Source: Myxococcales bacterium (GTDB taxonomy: Bacteria > Myxococcota_A > UBA796 > GCA-2862545). Taken from it: DNA of 64,000 nucleotides. The stretch is from assembly GCA_019634415.1 (NCBI GenBank), contig JAHQVJ010000249.1, forward strand, positions 1 to 64,000. The letters run 5' to 3'. The notes beneath the pieces were generated by a model, which was not told the DNA's origin, did not search any database, and worked only from the letters and a program-made list of their open reading frames with translations. Position numbers and translations under genes: made by a program. Of the stretch, positions 63,653 to 64,000 are shown piece by piece. Positions within the stretch are counted from its first letter, which is position 1, and every line of letters begins with the position of its first letter.

Positions 63653-64000
63653 ATGTGGTCCCTCTTCTTCGCCGCTTGTTCACCACCGCCCTCCCAGAGC
63701 ACGCCTGCCCTCGAGTGCCCCGACATGAACGAGGCCGGCGCCATCGAGTTCGAGGTCGACACAATGCGCCGCAAGGTGCTGGTGCACCTGCCCGACGAGC
63801 CCGTGGACTCCATGCCCGTCATCGTGTTCTTCCACGGCCACAACGGCAGCGCCGAGAACGTGTCGGCGCGAACCGATCTGGCGCGCATCGCCCAGCAGCA
63901 CTCGGCCATCACCGTGGCGCCCGACTCCGCGGATCGCTTCGGCGACACCTGGGACGCTCGCACGGGAGGCCGCGACCTGGCGTTGTTCGACGACCTCGTC
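63653..64000 (+). CDS. Secreted alpha/beta hydrolase (LpqC/PHB-depolymerase-like esterase), 3' end outside the window
   Basis: The frame from ATG at 63653 stays open to the last base, giving 116 residues of a longer protein. A short signal with a lipobox-like FFAAC (Cys9) is followed by a strand MRRKVLVHLPDEPVDSMPVI and then VFFHGHNGSAENVSARTDLA with the HG oxyanion motif seen in LpqC/poly(3-hydroxybutyrate) depolymerase-type esterases, and TVAPDSADRFGDTWDAR. The catalytic Ser, Asp and His lie beyond the end. The C-terminus and true substrate cannot be judged. Confidence 0.7.
   Translation, partial: MWSLFFAACSPPPSQSTPALECPDMNEAGAIEFEVDTMRRKVLVHLPDEPVDSMPVIVFFHGHNGSAENVSARTDLARIAQQHSAITVAPDSADRFGDTWDARTGGRDLALFDDLV

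Overview
The window is about two-thirds G+C by eye, densely coded and free of rRNA, tRNA, transposase or integrase genes. It looks like a chromosomal segment of a Myxococcota-type (former deltaproteobacterial) organism. Evidence for this: several Hanks-type kinases and two pseudokinases, MglA-like GTPase and roadblock proteins, DUF4388, an ExbD with an AgmX/PglI-type C-terminal domain, MopE-like metal-binding lipoproteins with DxDGDG repeats, Thr/Asp-rich lipoprotein linkers, and a retron of the kind first described in myxobacteria. No marker gene fixes the species. No gap between annotated features exceeds 300 bases.

Layout. 1-16.6 kb is mostly metabolism and envelope: a GST fragment, proline catabolism (P5C dehydrogenase), a DUF2339-DUF3999 membrane operon, a BtuF-like protein, a RetSat/CrtI-like oxidoreductase, secreted proteins of unknown role, an MFS sugar symporter with pantothenate kinase (apparently starting at ATC), and a hemerythrin-domain protein. 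16.9-21.2 kb holds an XPB-type helicase, its helicase-associated partner and xseB. 21.3-28.4 kb is a signalling cluster: MglA-like GTPase, two paralogous tail-anchored pseudokinases, an HU-like protein with an extra domain, a helix-hairpin-helix protein, DUF4388-TPR and two roadblock-type proteins. 28.7-33.0 kb is a TonB-ExbB-ExbD-ExbD/AgmX operon running into ispA and tlyA (apparently CTG start).

33-47.4 kb carries two MopE-like lipoproteins, a C-terminal processing protease, a DPPR-synthase-like UbiA protein, a PEGA-tailed kinase, a prepilin peptidase, DUF2461, an FHA/winged-helix protein preceded by two copies of a 33-bp palindrome, and a CPBP protease. 47.4-51.4 kb is one gene joining two kinase domains, a membrane segment and about 700 residues of RHS/YD-like repeats. 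51.5-59 kb contains a 2OG oxygenase, a WGR/HEAT-like protein overlapping a SWIM zinc-finger protein (the YehI/YehQ combination), and directly behind them a complete retron: msr-msd RNA with a fully paired 20-bp a1/a2 stem and a long msd hairpin, followed by a reverse transcriptase with NAxxH, YADD and VTG motifs. The end of the window has an ECF sigma-kinase-winged helix/NTPase operon and the start of a secreted esterase.

The strongest candidates for something new are the retron with its WGR-SWIM neighbours, the double-kinase/YD-repeat fusion, and the pseudokinase-roadblock-HU cluster. Functional links within these groups are inferred from gene order, not shown.
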